Below are positions 27,794 to 36,847 of a DNA stretch of 64,000 nt, one piece after another; position 1 is the first letter of the stretch; each line of letters opens with the position of its first letter. The translations under genes and the position numbers were made by a program. Source of the stretch: Gordonia effusa NBRC 100432 (GTDB taxonomy: Bacteria > Actinomycetota > Actinomycetes > Mycobacteriales > Mycobacteriaceae); assembly GCF_000241305.1 (NCBI RefSeq), contig NZ_BAEH01000094.1, positions 1 to 64,000 on the forward strand. The letters run 5' to 3'. The notes under the pieces were generated by a model that was not told the origin of the DNA, ran no database searches, and worked only from the letters and a program-made list of their open reading frames with translations.

Positions 27794-28003
27794 ATGACCG
27801 ATCGACGCTTCTGTTCTGCTCGATGTCGTTGGCGTGCAAGGCTATTGCCGATTGTCGGGCGCACGGACGTGGGCGCGCGTGGGACGCCATGGCGACCCGG
27901 CTACGCGATCCGCTGTCCGCACTGCGCACAACCGTTGTCGACGCTCGAGCAGCTTTTCGCGGACTTGGACAACGCCCGACGGGCGCGGTCGGCGGCGGGT
28001 TAG
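27794..28003 (+). CDS. Small Cys-rich (zinc-ribbon-like) protein
   Basis: A 69-residue, Arg-rich protein. Two Cys pairs, 'RFCSARCRWR' (7-11) and 'IRCPHCAQP' (near 39-43), could bind one zinc ion. The first pair resembles the 'YCSxxCRxxA' motif of small actinobacterial proteins. An AAAGGTGG ribosome-binding site 8 nt upstream of ATG 27794 favours this frame over two overlapping plus-strand alternatives. It ends 4 bp into the convergent membrane-protein gene. The function is unknown. Confidence 0.5.
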   Translation: MTDRRFCSARCRWRARLLPIVGRTDVGARGTPWRPGYAIRCPHCAQPLSTLEQLFADLDNARRARSAAG

Positions 28004-28212
28004 TCGCCGGAGGATCCAGAGCGCGCGCCGAGCACGATCAACCCGACGCCGACAACCACGGCGAGCCCGACGAGCACCCACACCGGACTAATCGAGTCGG
28101 GTAGTGATGTGCCGCCGGAGAGTCCCCAGCCGGAAACTCCCAAGGCAATCAAGCCGATGAGGATCAGCGCAGGTGCGCGTCGTGGCCGCTGCTCGGTCTC
28201 GTGCTCACTCAC
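28000..28212 (-). CDS. Small two-helix membrane protein downstream of the PspC gene
   Basis: A 70-residue protein with two hydrophobic segments (about 14-32 and 42-61) and charged ends; the N-terminus is 'MSEHETEQRPRRAP'. It overlaps the end of the PspC-domain gene by 8 bp on the same strand, so it is probably co-expressed and part of the envelope-stress locus. There is no named family. Confidence 0.65.
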   Translation of the reverse strand: MSEHETEQRPRRAPALILIGLIALGVSGWGLSGGTSLPDSISPVWVLVGLAVVVGVGLIVLGARSGSSGD

Positions 28213-29635
28213 GGATCATCCTCACTTGTCCCATGCCGGTATGTGCGTTCAGCTGCAGTACGGGTCTATTGGCCGGACCACTCAATCCGGTTGGGCACTG
28301 CACGCTCCCGACGCCGGCTTCGCAGGTGGACTTGACCGACATCGCTGTGGGCACACGGATAATGATCTCCCCAATTCCGGTGTGCACATTCACCTTTCGG
28401 TCCTTGGTCAACGTGACCGAGCGCAGGTCGAGCGTTTGGCTGCCCACGCTCAGGGTGTACGACTCATCGAGGCCGTTCTCCGACGTTGGCGCCCACACCC
28501 GCTCACCAACGCCTCCCGATGGCACCGAGATACCGGCCGACGAACTGAGCCCGATGACAGCAGCCATCGCGAGGATCGCCAACGGCACCAAGCCGGGCGC
28601 GTGTTTGCCGGTCGTGCGGCGCAGACCGCCGATGACCAGGCCGATACCCAGGACCGCGAGCGTCAGCGATGCGATGCGCGCTGGGGTAAACCACTCGACG
28701 TCGGCCAATGCGGCCGCGCTCGCACCGGTGGCGGTTAGTACCGCTACTCCGACGGTCACCAGGGTCACCGGTGAACGTTGTTTGGTTTGCGTGGCGAGCT
28801 CGGCCCGGGGCGCCGGTTCGGGCAGATCCCACGCGAATCGCGCCGTTCCCAGTGGATCCCACGCCGGTGGAACTGCTTGCGCGACAGGCGGAATGGCCGC
28901 CGGCGTTGATGCCGGCGCGGCTCCACCGGATTTGCTCAAGTCGATGTGTTCGGTGGAGTCGGTGGTAGGAGCGTTCGGGGCGGTGGCATCGGTTGGCGGC
29001 TGGGCAGCCGACGTTCCGGCGATGAACTCGGTGCCAGGTATTGGAGTACTCGGGTCAGCCGTCGGCGGGGTGAGCGCACGCTGATACGTGTCGACACTGG
29101 TCCCCGCCGGTGGAATCGGCGTCCGTCGATGCAATAGCCACCACCCGATCGCCAACAGTGCGACGCCGACTAGGCCGCTTGAACTCCATGTTGAATTGGG
29201 GCCGAACGAACTGGCCGCAATGACGGCGAGCACTATTAGGCCGATGACGTGTCCGCGCCGTAGGCCGTGACGCGCCAGCCCGTTGAGGGCCGGCATCTGC
29301 AAATGTGCGTGGTCGCGACGCCACTGGTCGTAGTGCAGGTGCGCATGGTCGGCGTACCATTGCGCCGTCGCTGCTTGCGCGGACGCACCGGTCAGGCGAC
29401 GTTGCGACGGTAGTACCAGCCAGGCCGCGATGTAGACCAGAATGCCGCTGCCGCCGAACATGGCGGCGACGACGAAGGCGACCTTGACCAGCGTCGGATC
29501 GACTCGATAACGGTTTCCGATGCCGACGCAGACGCCGGCGACTGTCCGGCCGGTGGCCGGCCGGATGGGTCGTGTCGACCACAATCCTTCGACGGTTTCC
29601 CGTAGCTCCGCACGCCCTGCCTGCTTGGTGTCCAT
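28205..29635 (-). CDS. PspC-domain / LiaF-like membrane protein
   Basis: A 476-residue protein. A PspC domain occupies about residues 18-75 ('RTVAGVCVGIGNRYRVDPTL' and 'GILVYIAAWLVLPSQ'). A Pro/Thr/Ala-rich linker and further membrane helices (about 145-180 and 340-400) follow. The C-terminus is a beta-repeat: 'LDLRSVTLTKDRKVNVHTGI' and 'LQLNAHTGMGQVRMI', like the LiaF/toast-rack domain that restrains LiaS-type kinases. ATG 29635 is chosen; the upstream open frame lacks coding character. It is divergent from the PspC sensor kinase at 29768, as in other actinobacterial Lia-like loci. Confidence 0.82.
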   Translation of the reverse strand: MDTKQAGRAELRETVEGLWSTRPIRPATGRTVAGVCVGIGNRYRVDPTLVKVAFVVAAMFGGSGILVYIAAWLVLPSQRRLTGASAQAATAQWYADHAHLHYDQWRRDHAHLQMPALNGLARHGLRRGHVIGLIVLAVIAASSFGPNSTWSSSGLVGVALLAIGWWLLHRRTPIPPAGTSVDTYQRALTPPTADPSTPIPGTEFIAGTSAAQPPTDATAPNAPTTDSTEHIDLSKSGGAAPASTPAAIPPVAQAVPPAWDPLGTARFAWDLPEPAPRAELATQTKQRSPVTLVTVGVAVLTATGASAAALADVEWFTPARIASLTLAVLGIGLVIGGLRRTTGKHAPGLVPLAILAMAAVIGLSSSAGISVPSGGVGERVWAPTSENGLDESYTLSVGSQTLDLRSVTLTKDRKVNVHTGIGEIIIRVPTAMSVKSTCEAGVGSVQCPTGLSGPANRPVLQLNAHTGMGQVRMIRE

Positions 29636-29767
29636 GTCAACAATCCTGCTGCGGCGGGTGCGGCGGGCCAATCGGGTATCACCCTGAGTTTTGCCTGGAG
29701 ATCTCCGCGATCGCGCAGGTGTGTTCCCCGATGGGAAGTACGGGCCGGACGTGCCAGTATCGATAGT

Positions 29768-31021
29768 GTGAGTCGTTCCCTGCCCGTGCTGCCTGAGCAG
29801 CCGTCGCCGCCGAAGGTATATCGGCGCGACGGCGGTCGAGTCGTCGCCGGCGTCGCCGGCGGTATCGCCGACTATTTCGGTATCGACGTGTTCCGCGTGC
29901 GGGTGGTCTTCGTGGTATTCGCGGCACTTGCTGGTGCGGGCGTGATGGCATATGCGTTGTTGTGGTTCTTCTGTCCCCAGGGCAATGACACCGCGCCGCC
30001 ATCGCAACGTGAACGTCAGCAGGCATACGGCCTAGCGGTGCTCGGGTTGGTTGCCGCGTTCCTCGTCGGGTTCGTCGCGTCGGGTACCCCTGCCGCGCAA
30101 CTGGTTCCGTTGGTGGTCATCGCTATCGGTGCCAGCTTGGTGTGGCGTGAATTCGACAAATCCCGCACGGCGCCGCGGAGTTTGCTGCTCACGTGGAGCC
30201 GACTGGTCGGCGGCGCTGTCTTGGTGATCGGGGGCCTGGCTGTTGTCGTGTGGGCCGGTGATATTTCGTTCGGTGGCCTCAACTCAACGATCGTTGCCGT
30301 CATCGCAACCTTGATAGGTGTTGTGCTGCTTACGGTTCCACTCTGGATGAGGTTGTGGCGGGCGCTCAATGAGGAGCGCGCGGCAGCGATTCGCATCGCC
30401 GAACGCGAGGAGATCGCGTCACATCTACACGATTCGGTGCTGCAGACCCTTGCCCTTATTCAGAAGCGGTCGGACCGTCCGGACGAGGTAGCACGTCTTG
30501 CCCGGCGTCAAGAACGCGAGTTGCGCGGTTGGTTGCTCGGTGACACCCGCGGTCGGGTGGATTCACTGTCCGGAGCGCTGAAATCCATTGCGGCAGAGGT
30601 CGAAGACACCTACGACATCGACGTCGACGTGGTGAGCGTCGGTGACTTGGATCCGGCAGGTGATCGGCGGTGGAACGCGTTGGTCGCGGCCAGTCGAGAA
30701 GCGTTGGTCAACGCTGCCAAGCATTCCGGGCAACGTAAAGTCGATATGTACTGTGAAATCGAAGACGAGCAAGTGGAAGTCTTTGTGCGCGACCGCGGTA
30801 CCGGATTCGACGTTGACGCTGTCGCCGAAGACCGGCAAGGCATAGCTGGTTCGATCAAGGGCCGGATCGACCGCGCGGGGGGTGTCGTGACGATCACGTC
30901 GTCGCCAGAGCGTGGCACCAACATCGGGATGCGGATGCCGCGCGACGCGGATAATCGAGTTGACAAGAGCACCAAAAAGAATGCGGTCCACGAACCGCAG
31001 AAATCTACTGAGCGAGGATGA
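29768..31021 (+). CDS. PspC-domain sensor histidine kinase (LiaS/NarL-type partner)
   Basis: A 417-residue membrane kinase. An N-terminal PspC domain (about 15-75; 'RRDGGRVVAGVAGGIADYFG') and three or four more membrane helices (to about 195) are followed by a HisKA_3 phosphoacceptor in 'REEIASHLHDSVLQTLALIQ'. The HATPase domain shows 'EALVNAAKHSG' (N-box) and 'VRDRGTGFD'. GTG 29768 is used. The cognate LuxR regulator starts 7 bp after the stop. It probably senses cell-envelope stress, with the divergent LiaF-like protein as modulator. Confidence 0.9.
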   Translation: MSRSLPVLPEQPSPPKVYRRDGGRVVAGVAGGIADYFGIDVFRVRVVFVVFAALAGAGVMAYALLWFFCPQGNDTAPPSQRERQQAYGLAVLGLVAAFLVGFVASGTPAAQLVPLVVIAIGASLVWREFDKSRTAPRSLLLTWSRLVGGAVLVIGGLAVVVWAGDISFGGLNSTIVAVIATLIGVVLLTVPLWMRLWRALNEERAAAIRIAEREEIASHLHDSVLQTLALIQKRSDRPDEVARLARRQERELRGWLLGDTRGRVDSLSGALKSIAAEVEDTYDIDVDVVSVGDLDPAGDRRWNALVAASREALVNAAKHSGQRKVDMYCEIEDEQVEVFVRDRGTGFDVDAVAEDRQGIAGSIKGRIDRAGGVVTITSSPERGTNIGMRMPRDADNRVDKSTKKNAVHEPQKSTERG

Positions 31022-31028
31022 CTTTCAC

Positions 31029-31715
31029 GTGACTAGTGAATCGGAAGCATCGGCGGCACGTGGGTATCGTGTCTTCCTGGTTGACGACCATGGTGTGTTC
31101 CGCTCCGGTGTGCGAGCCGAATTATCCGGTGAGCCAGGGCTTCTCGTCGTTGGCGAGGCGGGGACCGTCGCGCAGGCGGTGGAGGGGATCAACGCGACTC
31201 GCCCTGACGTCGTTCTACTCGACGTCCATATGCCCGATGGCGGCGGGGTGTCGGTGCTGCGTGGCGTAACTGACCGACTTGGTGGGGATGCACCGGTCTT
31301 CCTTGCGTTGTCAGTATCCGATGCCGCCGAAGACGTCATCGCGACGATCCGGGCCGGGGCACGCGGTTATGTCACCAAGACCATCGACGGTCATGGCCTG
31401 GCCGATGCGGTGCGCCGCGTCGCCGAGGGAGACGCGGTTTTCAGCCCACGGCTCGCCGGATTTGTGTTGGATTCGTTCACCGGCAAGTCAGCGGTTGGAG
31501 AGCCGCCCTTAGATCCTGAACTGGATTCGCTGACCCGCCGCGAGTTGGAGGTGTTGCGGCTGTTGGCGCGCGGCTACACCTATCGTGAGATCGCCGAAGA
31601 ACTGTTCATCTCCATCAAAACCGTTGAGACACATGCGTCGAACGTCCTCCGTAAGACGCAGCAGTCCAATCGGAACGCATTGACGAGGTGGGCGGCTACG
31701 CGGCATATCGGCTGA
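31029..31715 (+). CDS. NarL/LuxR-family response regulator
   Basis: A 228-residue two-component regulator. The receiver domain has 'YRVFLVDDHGVFRSGV' and the phosphoacceptor Asp in 'DVVLLDVHMPDGGG'. The C-terminal HTH reads 'LTRRELEVLRLLARGYTYRE' then 'ISIKTVETHASNVLRK'. GTG 31029, 7 bp after the kinase stop, gives the receiver at the right place; the open frame extends into the kinase gene but without receiver-like sequence. Transcription ends at the hairpin at 31754. Confidence 0.92.
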   Translation: MTSESEASAARGYRVFLVDDHGVFRSGVRAELSGEPGLLVVGEAGTVAQAVEGINATRPDVVLLDVHMPDGGGVSVLRGVTDRLGGDAPVFLALSVSDAAEDVIATIRAGARGYVTKTIDGHGLADAVRRVAEGDAVFSPRLAGFVLDSFTGKSAVGEPPLDPELDSLTRRELEVLRLLARGYTYREIAEELFISIKTVETHASNVLRKTQQSNRNALTRWAATRHIG

Positions 31716-31753
31716 GTCGTCGACCCCGCTCCCGAAAGCCGCACGGATAGCCG

Positions 31754-31787
31754 CTACCGAGGGCGAGCTGCCCTCGGTAGGTCTTTT
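31754..31787. terminator. Terminator between the response regulator and the convergent kinase gene
   Basis: A perfect 11-bp stem CTACCGAGGGC / GCCCTCGGTAG with a 5-nt loop, followed by GTCTTTTG. It lies in the 90-bp gap between convergent genes and probably serves the plus-strand two-component operon. Confidence 0.82.
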
Positions 31788-31805
31788 GTGTGCTGTTTTC
31801 GGGGG

Positions 31806-33080
31806 CTACCGCACCATCAACACGACCAGCACCCCGATAGCGGCCAGCACGGCGAAGAACAGCAGTACGGTTATCGCCAGCGCGGCTGGGGATGTTTGTC
31901 GCGACGATGGTTGCGGCTGATAGGGATTCGACGTCGGCGGTGAGCTGTACAGGTGTGACTGACCGCTGGCCTGAGGGTAAGACTTTCCCGAAAATGACTG
32001 TGCACCAGCGGAATACGGCTGCGGAGTTGCTGTTGGAGCAAAGCTTGGACTCGACGGCAGCGGTGGTGTTGGCGGTGTTGTCCGGCTCGACGACTGTCGG
32101 ACCGGCGGGTAGTTGCCGGTCGCTCCGCCGCGTGTTGCCGGGGGAGTTCGCAAGACCCACAATGGAACTCCGCCATCGGGTTTCGACAGCGGACGGGTCA
32201 AAATCTGCTCGGTGGTGGCATGTGAACCTGCGGCGACGGCGGCGAGTTCGTCCCTGGCCTGCGCCATCGTCGGGCGGTTGGCCGGGCTCGGTTCGAGTAG
32301 ATGCAATAGTACCGATTCGAGAACGCCGGCCCGGCGCATCGGATTGATCTGCGCACGAGCGACCTTGTGCAGCAAGACTAATGCGTTGTCGTCGACACCG
32401 AACGGTGGTTGCCCCTCGACCATCGTGTACACCGTCGCGCCGAGCGAGTACACATCCGACGCCTCGGTCGGTTCGGCGCCACGGGCCACCTCGGGTGCGA
32501 AGTAGGCGGGAGTTCCGGTGATCATCCCGGTCTGGGTGAGGTTGACATCGTCCTTGGCGCGGGAGATGCCGAAATCGGTGATTTTCACCAGCCCCGCGCT
32601 GCGCGGAGCACTGGAGATCAAGATATTTCCGGGCTTGATATCGCGGTGCACAATGCCTGACTCGTGAGCCTCGGTCATCGCGTCGGCAACCTGTGCACCA
32701 ATCTGCGCGGCCTGGGCGATGTCGAGGGTGCCGACGGCGTGCAAGATCTGCGCGACACTACGTGAGGGTAGATACTCCATCACGAGCCACGGAGAGCCAC
32801 CGTCGAGCGCGACGTCGTGCATGGCAATCGCGTTGCGGTGAGCCAGTTTTGCCGCGATACGTCCTTCGCGCATAGCGCGCTGACGCATATTGTCGGCGGT
32901 CTCGTCGCTCATGCCTTCGGTCGAGATGACCTGTTTGACGGCGACTTCGCGGTCGAGGAGTTGATCTTTGGCCAGCCATACGGTGCCCATGCCGCCGCCA
33001 CCGATGCGGGATCGGAGGCGGTAACGACCGGCGACCAGGTAATCCGGGCCTGCAGCGGGGCGCTGCGCGGTTGGGGGCAT
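31806..33080 (-). CDS. PknB-type serine/threonine protein kinase with C-terminal membrane anchor
   Basis: A 424-residue Hanks-type kinase. Glycine loop 'IGGGGMGTVWLA', lysine 'VAVKQV', catalytic loop 'IVHRDIKPGNILI', DFG 'ITDFGISR' and 'GTPAYFAPE' are intact, so it should be active (domain about 18-275). A long Pro/Ser/Thr/Gln-rich linker (about 300-395) ends in a single C-terminal helix, with essentially no extracellular sensor, so signals must come from partners. ATG 33080 is chosen just before the kinase domain; the open frame continues upstream without support. Confidence 0.9.
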   Translation of the reverse strand: MPPTAQRPAAGPDYLVAGRYRLRSRIGGGGMGTVWLAKDQLLDREVAVKQVISTEGMSDETADNMRQRAMREGRIAAKLAHRNAIAMHDVALDGGSPWLVMEYLPSRSVAQILHAVGTLDIAQAAQIGAQVADAMTEAHESGIVHRDIKPGNILISSAPRSAGLVKITDFGISRAKDDVNLTQTGMITGTPAYFAPEVARGAEPTEASDVYSLGATVYTMVEGQPPFGVDDNALVLLHKVARAQINPMRRAGVLESVLLHLLEPSPANRPTMAQARDELAAVAAGSHATTEQILTRPLSKPDGGVPLWVLRTPPATRGGATGNYPPVRQSSSRTTPPTPPLPSSPSFAPTATPQPYSAGAQSFSGKSYPQASGQSHLYSSPPTSNPYQPQPSSRQTSPAALAITVLLFFAVLAAIGVLVVLMVR

Positions 33081-33150
33081 ATGCCGATGATAGCGGGTGG
33101 AAGCGGGGTAGATATTGACAAGTATGTCGAACATGTGTTCGCATACAGGC

Positions 33151-34185
33151 GTGCGATGGTCCGAACAGATGATCGAAGCATCCGATGGTGCCCTTCCGGG
33201 GCTGGATCGAGCGGGTTTGGTGCGCTCGGTGCAGACACCGGAATTCGAAGGAGTCACGTTCCACGAGGTGGCGTGCAAATCTATCCTGAACAAAGTTCCG
33301 GAGAACGCGGCGCTTCCGTTTCGCTTCACCGTCAACACTTTTCGCGGCTGTACTCATGCGTGCCGGTATTGTTTCGCGCGACCGACCCACGAATATCTCG
33401 ACCTCGATGCCGGGGCGGATTTTGACTCGCAGGTAGTGGTGAAGCTCAACGCCGCCGCGGTATTGCGTAAGGAACTTCGGCGCCGCTCGTGGCAGCGCGA
33501 CGTCGTCGCGCTGGGTACCAACACCGACCCTTATCAGCGGGCGGAAGGGCGCTATCGCCTGATGCCGGGCGTAATCGGGGCGCTGACCCAGGCGTATACG
33601 CCGATGTCGATCCTCACCAAGGGCACGTTATTGCACCGGGATCTGCCGCTTCTTCGTCAGGCCGCGAGTCAGGTGCGGGTGGATATTTCCGTGTCGCTCG
33701 CATTCACGGCAGCCGATGAGGGGGCGCGGTTACTGCAGAAGCAGATCGAGCCGGGCACGCCGAGTTCGGCGGCCCGGTTGAATTTGATCCGCGCCATCGC
33801 CGATTCCGGGTTCGCTCCGCATGTCATGGTGGCACCGGTGATTCCGTTCTTGACCGACGGCATCCCGGTGCTCGATTCGCTACTCGGCGAGCTCGCCGAT
33901 GCCGGAGCCGTCGGGGTGACGGCGTTTCCGATGCATCTGCGCGGCGCGACTAAAGACTGGTTTCTGTCGTGGGTGGCACAGGAGCATCCGGCGCTGATCA
34001 AGCGCTATCGGAGCCTCTATGGCCGAGGCGCGTATGTGAACCCCGAGTATTCGCGCTGGTTGCGCGAGCGGATGGGCCCGTTGGTGGCTAAACACGGGCT
34101 CGCGGGGGCGAATCGGGACCGCGCGGTGCCAGCCAAGCCGGTAGTCGCCGAGCCGGAGCTAGCGCGAGCGCTGACGCTGTTTTAG
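33151..34185 (+). CDS. Radical SAM protein, Rv2578c family
   Basis: A 344-residue protein with the radical-SAM cluster motif CxxxCxxC in 'RGCTHACRYCFARPTHEY' (about residues 66-83). It matches the mycobacterial Rv2578c family ('GALPGL', 'SVQTPEFEGVTFHEV', 'TNTDPYQRAEGRYRLM'). The product is unknown; related SplB-like enzymes act on nucleic acids. GTG 33151 is chosen because family members start with 'xRW' at this point. It is divergent from the Ser/Thr kinase gene. Confidence 0.87.
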   Translation: MRWSEQMIEASDGALPGLDRAGLVRSVQTPEFEGVTFHEVACKSILNKVPENAALPFRFTVNTFRGCTHACRYCFARPTHEYLDLDAGADFDSQVVVKLNAAAVLRKELRRRSWQRDVVALGTNTDPYQRAEGRYRLMPGVIGALTQAYTPMSILTKGTLLHRDLPLLRQAASQVRVDISVSLAFTAADEGARLLQKQIEPGTPSSAARLNLIRAIADSGFAPHVMVAPVIPFLTDGIPVLDSLLGELADAGAVGVTAFPMHLRGATKDWFLSWVAQEHPALIKRYRSLYGRGAYVNPEYSRWLRERMGPLVAKHGLAGANRDRAVPAKPVVAEPELARALTLF

Positions 34186-34212
34186 TCGGTGTAGGTATGC
34201 GGTTATCGGAAG

Positions 34213-34599
34213 TCAGGTTTCGCGCGAAGTATGCCATTGCGAGTATTGCCGGCCCCAGTCGGTCATGGATTGTAGGAGGGTCTGGGCGGACTTTCCGACA
34301 TCGGTGAGTTGGTATTCGACGCGGGGTGGAACTTCGGGGTAGACGGTCCGGGATATTAATCCATCGTGTTCCAGTTCGCGTAGCTGCTTGGTAAGTACGC
34401 GAGGCGAGGGCCCGCCGACCATTCGACTGAGTTCTCCGAATCGGAGAACAGCGTGTTGTTCGAGTTCGTGGAGGATGGTTGGTTTCCAGGCGCCTCCGAG
34501 TATCGCGACTGTTATTTCAGCTGTGCACGACGTTGACCAGTCTTGGACAACTTTGTCGGTTCTTGGGCGCGCACCTTTCTTACCTGCATTGCTATCCAT
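34213..34599 (-). CDS. HxlR-family transcriptional regulator
   Basis: A 128-residue winged-helix regulator with the family pattern 'LGGAWKPTILHELEQHAVLRFGEL', then 'LTKQLRELEHDGLISRTVY' and 'PPRVEYQLTDVG'. It has the usual Cys early in the domain (in 'STSCTAEITV'), which in some relatives senses electrophiles or redox. It is divergent from an MFS pump, its likely target. Confidence 0.88.
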   Translation of the reverse strand: MDSNAGKKGARPRTDKVVQDWSTSCTAEITVAILGGAWKPTILHELEQHAVLRFGELSRMVGGPSPRVLTKQLRELEHDGLISRTVYPEVPPRVEYQLTDVGKSAQTLLQSMTDWGRQYSQWHTSRET

Positions 34600-34664
34600 A
34601 TAGTTAGTATGTCACCAAAGATTCAGTACTTGTTGTACATGTAGATAGCGCTCATGCTCGGAGC

Positions 34665-36005
34665 GTGGCTATTGAATGTGAGTCAGGCGAGCGAATCTAT
34701 ACGCGGCGCCGCTGGGGCGCGATGATGCCGCTTTTAGTGGCGATCCTGGCTGGCAGCTTGGCGGTGAGCATGGTCAACACTGCTCTGCCGCGCATCGTTG
34801 CCGATCTGGGTGTCGGGCAAGCGGCACGCGCGTCGATCGTTCACGTGTACCCACTTGCGCTGGCGGTGAGTATCGTCGTCGCGGCACGAGCGGGTGATCG
34901 TTTCGGGCGAAAGGCCATGTTGCTCAATGGATTGGGTGGGTATGCGGTGATGAACGTCGTGGCCGCGGTGTCGCCGAATCCGTTGGTATTGATCGGCGCA
35001 AGGGCTCTGCTCGGTATTGGTGGCGCGCTGATCGTGGCAAATGTCGTATCGACCATTGCCGTCCTGTATCGCGGGCGTGCTCGAACCGTGGCGAACGGTC
35101 TGTGGGTGGCGACATTCGGGGTCGCGAATGCGGTCGGACCGGGATTAGGCGGGGTGCTCACTCAGCGCGTCGGTTGGCAGGCGATCTTTTTAGTTTGTGT
35201 GCCCATCGCCGCTGTGGGGTTTGGTTTGACCTTGTGGTTGGTGCCAGAAACGCGGGAATCACGAAGCGAGAGTTGGGATCTAGCGAGTGTTCTCACCTCA
35301 GCTGTCGCGTTGGGGGCGATCGTGTTCGGTGTTCAACGCACTACCACGCAGGCAATTGCTGGCATTGCGATAACTGGGGTAGGGGTCGTCCTGCTCGTGG
35401 GGTTCGTCCGAAAGCAAAGAAGGATGCCCCATCCGTTGGTGGCTGTCGATCTGTTCGCTAGGCCGGGGTTCGGCGTGGCGTTTGTTCAACTGCTCGTATC
35501 GGCGGGCGCGTCGGCGGCGAGTATCTACTTGGTTAGTGTCCATCTCCAGGACTCAGTCGGAATGAGTCCCGCCAGTGTCGGCGTGACGTTGATATCGCAG
35601 GCGGCGGCTATTGCTGTGGGAGGTGGTGTGGCGCCGATTCTGTCTCGCGTACTTTCTCGCGGCCGTACGACGGCTCTGTCACTTATGGCTCAAGCCGCAG
35701 GCCTCGGTATTGTCGCCAGCCTGAACTACTACGTATTGGGCTTGGCGCTAATTGGGCTAGGTTTCGGTATAGTCGGGACACTCTGTGCGGCAATGCTTTT
35801 CGATGCCACTCCCACCTCGCAACTTTCGCATGTCGGCGCATTGCAAGAGATCGCTTTCGCCGTGGGTAGCGGCGTGGGGGTCGCGGTGCTGGGCGCGGTG
35901 GCCAGCGCATTTGGCAACTCCGGTTTCGTGTGGGCAGTCGCCGTCGCCTCGGGTGTTGTCTTCACTGCCGCGCTTCTACCTGTGCGCTCTGACCTGCCCG
36001 GTTGA
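34665..36005 (+). CDS. MFS transporter, multidrug-type, controlled by HxlR neighbour
   Basis: A 446-residue membrane protein with about 12-14 helices. 'AVSMVNTALPRIVADLGVG' (TM1) and 'VAARAGDRFGRKAML' (motif A) are typical of drug:H+ antiporters. The GTG start at 34665 follows GCTCGGAG. The 65-bp divergent gap contains GTAC-TTGTT-GTAC (34627-34639), a possible HxlR operator. The gene ends 33 bp before an SOS box. Confidence 0.86.
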   Translation: MAIECESGERIYTRRRWGAMMPLLVAILAGSLAVSMVNTALPRIVADLGVGQAARASIVHVYPLALAVSIVVAARAGDRFGRKAMLLNGLGGYAVMNVVAAVSPNPLVLIGARALLGIGGALIVANVVSTIAVLYRGRARTVANGLWVATFGVANAVGPGLGGVLTQRVGWQAIFLVCVPIAAVGFGLTLWLVPETRESRSESWDLASVLTSAVALGAIVFGVQRTTTQAIAGIAITGVGVVLLVGFVRKQRRMPHPLVAVDLFARPGFGVAFVQLLVSAGASAASIYLVSVHLQDSVGMSPASVGVTLISQAAAIAVGGGVAPILSRVLSRGRTTALSLMAQAAGLGIVASLNYYVLGLALIGLGFGIVGTLCAAMLFDATPTSQLSHVGALQEIAFAVGSGVGVAVLGAVASAFGNSGFVWAVAVASGVVFTAALLPVRSDLPG

Positions 36006-36038
36006 CCGATGTCATACCCCAGCCCTACGCTTGCGTTA

Positions 36039-36054
36039 TCGAACAAAAGTTCGA
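36039..36054. promoter_or_regulatory. SOS box (LexA site) upstream of imuA'
   Basis: TCGAAC-AAAA-GTTCGA, a perfect match to the mycobacterial LexA consensus TCGAAC-N4-GTTCGA, 47 bp upstream of the imuA' GTG. It predicts DNA-damage induction of imuA'-imuB and argues against the longer open frame that starts at 36002. Confidence 0.95.
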
Positions 36055-36100
36055 TTATCGATGTGGGCAACTTCCCGGCCCCCGAGGTGGAGGATACGCC

Positions 36101-36847
36101 GTGGGTGACCGGGCCGATGTTGATCTTAGTGTCTTGCGTAAGCAGATGGCAGCGTTGTCCGGGCGGGCCGGGCAACGTAATGCGGGTAGTGCCGATGAGC
36201 GGCCGGTCGAATTGCTCGCCGTGCCGCGAGCTTTAGCTGAACTGTTGCCGCACAATGGGATTGCGCGCGGGTCGGTGGTGACAGTCGAGGGTGCTCGGTC
36301 GATGGTCGTCGCACTAATCGCCGCGGTCAGCGGTGCGGGCGGACAGGTCGCGGTGGTTGGCATGCCGCAGTTGAGCATGTTGTCGGCGGTCCAAATGGGT
36401 GCTGACCTGTCAGGTATTGCGGTAGTTGACGATCCTGGGCCAGATCCCGTGGAGATCGGTGGCATTCTGCTCGATGGTATGGACCTCGTGGTGCTTGGAC
36501 TCGGTGGTGTGGCGGTGCCGCCGGCGCGGGCGAAAGTGCTTGCTGGACGAGCGCGGAAGCAGTCGGCGGTGCTGATAGTGACCGGCGGGCGCTGGCCGGG
36601 CGCGCAACTGCGACTGAGTACTCGGGTGGTGGCTTATCAGCAAACCCCGGCAGTGCGGCAAGAAGGACTACGAGTGACCGGCTACGGCAGGATTCTCGGG
36701 TGGCGATTACAGGTCTGTGTCGAAGGTCGGGGACAACGTCCGATGATCTCTGAAATCGATTGCCGCCCAGGCGATGGCGGCGACGGCTCGGTTCGGCTCA
36801 GTGTGGTCGAGCAGTCTTTGGCGATGTCGCTGGCGGTGGCGAACTGA
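36101..36847 (+). CDS. imuA': ImuA' mutasome protein (RecA-like)
   Basis: A 248-residue SulA/RecA-like protein that works with ImuB and DnaE2 in damage-induced mutagenesis (M. tuberculosis Rv3395c). Visible features are 'LLPHNGIARGSVVTVEGARS' in the P-loop position and 'VLIVTGGRWPGAQLRLSTRV'. It lacks a canonical Walker A lysine, as in ImuA' proteins. GTG 36101 is supported by a GGAGGA site 7-12 nt upstream and by the SOS box lying upstream of it. It overlaps imuB by 1 bp (TGATG). Confidence 0.9.
   Translation: MGDRADVDLSVLRKQMAALSGRAGQRNAGSADERPVELLAVPRALAELLPHNGIARGSVVTVEGARSMVVALIAAVSGAGGQVAVVGMPQLSMLSAVQMGADLSGIAVVDDPGPDPVEIGGILLDGMDLVVLGLGGVAVPPARAKVLAGRARKQSAVLIVTGGRWPGAQLRLSTRVVAYQQTPAVRQEGLRVTGYGRILGWRLQVCVEGRGQRPMISEIDCRPGDGGDGSVRLSVVEQSLAMSLAVAN

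Noticed and set aside
28173-29084. A 303-codon plus-strand open frame opposite the PspC/LiaF-like gene
   Set aside because: It is antisense to a gene with clear PspC and LiaF-like motifs. Its translation is low-complexity Thr/Pro/Arg sequence, typical of shadow frames in high-GC DNA.
36002-36100. Longer ImuA' start at 36002
   Set aside because: It would place the SOS box inside the coding region; GTG 36101 has a good ribosome-binding site.
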